A stretch of 60,444 bases of DNA from RFQD01 sp049314515 (lineage in GTDB: Bacteria > Actinomycetota > Actinomycetes > Actinomycetales > Microbacteriaceae), in contig JBMOEY010000002.1 of the NCBI GenBank assembly GCA_049314515.1, forward strand, positions 1 through 60,444, given 5' to 3'. Made by a program: the position numbers and the translations under genes. The notes below the pieces were generated by a model. It had not been told where the DNA came from and did not search any database. It saw only the letters and a program-made list of their open reading frames with translations. How positions within the stretch are numbered: position 1 is the first letter of the stretch; each line of letters starts with the position of its first letter. This document shows positions 58,286-60,444 of the stretch, piece after piece.

Positions 58286-58291
58286 AGGGTA
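58286..58291 (-). promoter_or_regulatory. -10 element of the MFS gene (leaderless)
   Basis: The minus strand reads TACCCT, six bases (CGTGGC), then ATG. Confidence 0.45.
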
Positions 58292-58404
58292 GACCTGTTC
58301 GAGAACTTCCGCACCTGCCACGCCAGAGATTCTTCTGACTATCTTGCAAACGACAGGTGAAGACGAGGTGTCGCACTCTGCACCGAGGCAGACTGCGTGC
58401 GCCA

Positions 58405-58436
58405 CGAAAAAACCTGAGCCATGTGGACTCAGGTTT
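58405..58436 (-). terminator. Orphan intrinsic terminator in the MFS-dnaK spacer
   Basis: AAACCTGAG (58410-58418) pairs with CTCAGGTTT (58428-58436), extended by an inner CC/GG pair. On the minus strand the stem is followed by TTTTTTCG, a good U-tract. No minus-strand gene lies upstream of it. In the 286-base spacer 58280-58565 the other elements are the MFS -10 and the dnaK control region. Confidence 0.7.
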
Positions 58437-58447
58437 ATGTGCAGCGC

Positions 58448-58496
58448 TTGACACACAGCACCGCAAACTGGCATAGTTGAGTCACTAAGACTCAAG
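58448..58496 (+). promoter_or_regulatory. dnaK promoter with HAIR element (HspR operator)
   Basis: TTGACA (58448-58453), 18 bases and CATAGT (58472-58477) form the promoter. TTGAGT, seven bases and ACTCAAG (58477-58496) match the HAIR consensus CTTGAGT-N7-ACTCAAG with one changed outer base. The operator overlaps the -10 and start site, so HspR would repress. A small hairpin (CCCTC/GAGGG near 58528-58541) lies before the ribosome binding site AGGAG (58551-58555). Confidence 0.88.
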
Positions 58497-58565
58497 TCTC
58501 GATCGAACTGGAGTCAGATAACGTCTCTCCCTCGTCGAGGGGGAACAAAAAGGAGAACAACACAC

Positions 58566-60416
58566 ATGTCACGAGCAGTAGGCATCGACCTCGGAACGAC
58601 CAACTCGGTCGTCGCCGTACTCGAAGGTGGCGAGCCCACCGTCATTGCCAACGCCGAAGGTTTCCGCACGACCCCGTCGGTCGTTGCGTTCACCAAGGAC
58701 GGCGAGGTGCTGGTCGGCGAACCATCGAAGCGCCAGGCCGTCACAAACGTCGATCGCACCATTGCGTCGGTCAAGCGCCACATCGGCACGGACTGGACGA
58801 CCACGATTGACGAAAAGAAATACACCCCTCAAGAAATCTCCGCCCGAATTCTGGGCAAACTGAAGCGAGACGCGGAACAGTACCTCGGTGCGCCGGTCAC
58901 GGACGCCGTCATCACGGTGCCCGCATACTTCAACGACGCTGAGCGACAGGCCACGAAAGACGCCGGAGAAATCGCGGGTCTCAACGTGTTGCGCATCATC
59001 AACGAGCCCACGGCCGCCGCGCTCGCATACGGCCTCGACAAGGGCAAAGAAGACGAGCTCATCCTGGTATTCGACCTCGGTGGCGGCACGTTCGACGTCT
59101 CGTTGCTCGAAGTAGGAAAAGATGATGACTTCTCAACCATTCAGGTTCGCGCCACATCCGGTGACAACCGACTCGGTGGCGATGACTGGGACCAGCGCGT
59201 CGTCGAGCACCTGATCAAGCGTTTCAAGGAGTCCACGGGCGTTGACGTGAGCACGGACAAGATTGCCTTGCAGCGACTCAAGGAAGCTGCTGAGCAGGCA
59301 AAGAAAGAGCTGTCGTCGTCGATGACCACGAACATCCAGTTGCCGTATTTGTCGCTCACCGAGAATGGCCCGGCCAACCTCGACGAGACGCTTACTCGCG
59401 CTCAGTTTGAGTCGATGACGAGCGACCTGCTCGACCGCACGAAGAAGCCGTTCGAAGACGTCATCCGTGAGGCCGGCGTGAAGGTGGCGGATGTCGCACA
59501 CGTCGTTCTCGTTGGTGGATCGACCCGCATGCCCGCCGTTGTCGAGCTCGTGAAGAGCCTCACGGGGGGCAAGGAGCCGAACAAGGGCGTCAACCCAGAT
59601 GAGGTTGTTGCCGTGGGCGCCGCACTGCAGGCTGGCGTGCTTCGTGGAGAACGCAAGGATGTCCTCCTCATCGATGTCACGCCTCTGAGCCTCGGAATCG
59701 AGACCAAGGGCGGCATCATGACAAAACTGATCGAGCGCAACACGGCCATTCCGACCAAGCGATCCGAAACGTTCACGACGGCCGATGACAATCAGCCGGC
59801 TGTGTCGATTCAGGTTTTCCAGGGCGAGCGTGAATTCACCCGCGACAACAAGCCGCTGGGAACCTTTGAACTGACGGGCATTGCGCCGGCTCCTCGTGGC
59901 GTACCGCAGGTTGAGGTGACCTTTGATATCGATGCCAACGGCATCGTGCACGTGTCTGCCAAAGACAAGGCCACGGGTAAGGAACAGTCGATGACAATCA
60001 CGGGCGGCTCGAGCCTTCCGAAAGAAGACATCGAGCGTATGGTGCGCGAGGCCGAAGAGAACGCTGCCGAAGACAAGGCACGTCGCGAATCGGCTGAAAC
60101 GCGCAACACGGCCGAGCAGATGGTGTACTCCATCGAAAAGCTCATCAAGGAGAACGACGAGAAACTGCCTGACGACGTCAAGTCGGAAGTTCAGGCAGAT
60201 GTCGACGCCTTGAAGTCGGCGCTCGCCGGCGAGGACGACGCCGCGGTCAAGACCGCGTTCGACAAGCTCAGCGAAAGCCAAGGCAAGCTCGGAGACGCGC
60301 TCTATCAGCAGGCCCAGGCCGGCGATGCGTCGGCAGAGCCCGAAGCGGAAGACGGCGCTTCTGATGAGGATGTCGTTGACGCCGAGGTCGTCGATGAGGA
60401 TGAGGAAAAGAAGTAA
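58566..60416 (+). CDS. dnaK: Hsp70 chaperone DnaK
   Basis: ATP-dependent chaperone. The 616-residue product has the Hsp70 signatures GIDLGTTNSVVAVLEGG, VFDLGGGTFDVSLLE and VVLVGGSTRMPAV, a substrate-binding domain with the ELTGIAPAPRGVPQVEVTF block, a helical lid and an acidic tail ending in DEDEEKK. It heads the usual dnaK-grpE-dnaJ-hspR operon of Actinobacteria; only the first codons of grpE are in view. Confidence 0.98.
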   Translation: MSRAVGIDLGTTNSVVAVLEGGEPTVIANAEGFRTTPSVVAFTKDGEVLVGEPSKRQAVTNVDRTIASVKRHIGTDWTTTIDEKKYTPQEISARILGKLKRDAEQYLGAPVTDAVITVPAYFNDAERQATKDAGEIAGLNVLRIINEPTAAALAYGLDKGKEDELILVFDLGGGTFDVSLLEVGKDDDFSTIQVRATSGDNRLGGDDWDQRVVEHLIKRFKESTGVDVSTDKIALQRLKEAAEQAKKELSSSMTTNIQLPYLSLTENGPANLDETLTRAQFESMTSDLLDRTKKPFEDVIREAGVKVADVAHVVLVGGSTRMPAVVELVKSLTGGKEPNKGVNPDEVVAVGAALQAGVLRGERKDVLLIDVTPLSLGIETKGGIMTKLIERNTAIPTKRSETFTTADDNQPAVSIQVFQGEREFTRDNKPLGTFELTGIAPAPRGVPQVEVTFDIDANGIVHVSAKDKATGKEQSMTITGGSSLPKEDIERMVREAEENAAEDKARRESAETRNTAEQMVYSIEKLIKENDEKLPDDVKSEVQADVDALKSALAGEDDAAVKTAFDKLSESQGKLGDALYQQAQAGDASAEPEAEDGASDEDVVDAEVVDEDEEKK

Positions 60417-60418
60417 GC

Positions 60419-60444
60419 ATGACCGACCACAACGGAGACCAGGA
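60419..60444 (+). CDS. grpE: GrpE nucleotide exchange factor, first codons
   Basis: An ATG two bases after the dnaK stop opens a frame MTDHNGDQ that continues past the right edge. Start context (after dnaK) and polar composition fit GrpE; the identification rests on gene order. Confidence 0.7.

Noticed and set aside
58524..58544. RNA thermometer in the dnaK leader
   Set aside because: The hairpin is short and does not include the ribosome binding site; HAIR control explains heat regulation.

Overview
The window is a 60 kb stretch of the replication-origin region of an actinobacterium, almost certainly a Microbacteriaceae member. Evidence: the rpmH-rnpA-yidD-yidC-jag / dnaA-dnaN-recF-dciA-gyrB-gyrA order; the actinobacterial division block crgA, sortase, pabA, pknB-pknA-pbpA-rodA-pstP-fhaB-fhaA; NucS (non-canonical mismatch repair); a CopD-CtaG fusion; a HAIR element before dnaK; and a C50-carotenoid cluster (crtB-crtI-crtYe-crtYf-crtEb). 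The moderate GC content and very tight gene packing suggest a small-genome aquatic lineage of this family, but the genus cannot be fixed from the sequence alone.

Layout. 1-1890 (minus): jag (partial), yidC, yidD, rnpA, rpmH. 2172-11917 (plus): dnaA, the oriC spacer, dnaN, recF, dciA, gyrB, gyrA and a DUF3566 membrane protein, followed by tRNA-Ile and tRNA-Ala. 12229-16467: small envelope protein, cyclophilin, rhomboid, crgA, class E sortase, a 51-residue membrane peptide and pabA. 16519-25128 (minus): Ser/Thr kinase, phosphatase and peptidoglycan synthesis operon. 25203-30824: a two-component system facing away from two secreted low-complexity proteins (one with a Gly-His repeat tail), a cytosolic ApbE and a ferric-reductase-like/FNR/2Fe-2S fusion; this looks like a surface redox or metal module and is the least described part of the window. 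30900-41131: tRNA-Leu, lipoprotein, DMT-type transporter, two paralogous HAD phosphatases around nucS, an M13 peptidase, glyS, a shortened HemY-like protein, a YtxH/holin-like/DUF3618 trio and hemD. 41108-47156: trhO, a zinc ABC transporter with its Zur regulator, zinc-free ribosomal proteins L28, L33 and S14, and HU. 47247-58279: CopD-CtaG, a conserved unknown, a PIF1-like helicase, dcd, idi, the carotenoid operon and a UMF1-type MFS protein. 58448-60444: HAIR-controlled dnaK and the first codons of grpE.

How the parts work together. The left part is replication initiation and supercoiling control. The middle is the phosphorylation-controlled cell-wall elongation and division machine. The zinc genes form a self-contained homeostasis unit with a Zur box on its promoter. 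The carotenoid operon supplies a pigment that needs GGPP made elsewhere, because crtE is absent here.

A recurring feature is a -10 hexamer (TANNNT) placed 6 to 8 bases before the start codon, the signature of leaderless mRNAs. I count about ten cases, including a divergent pair (34605 and 34624) whose two -10 elements overlap in an 18-base gap. No CRISPR array, insertion sequence, prophage or rRNA gene is visible.
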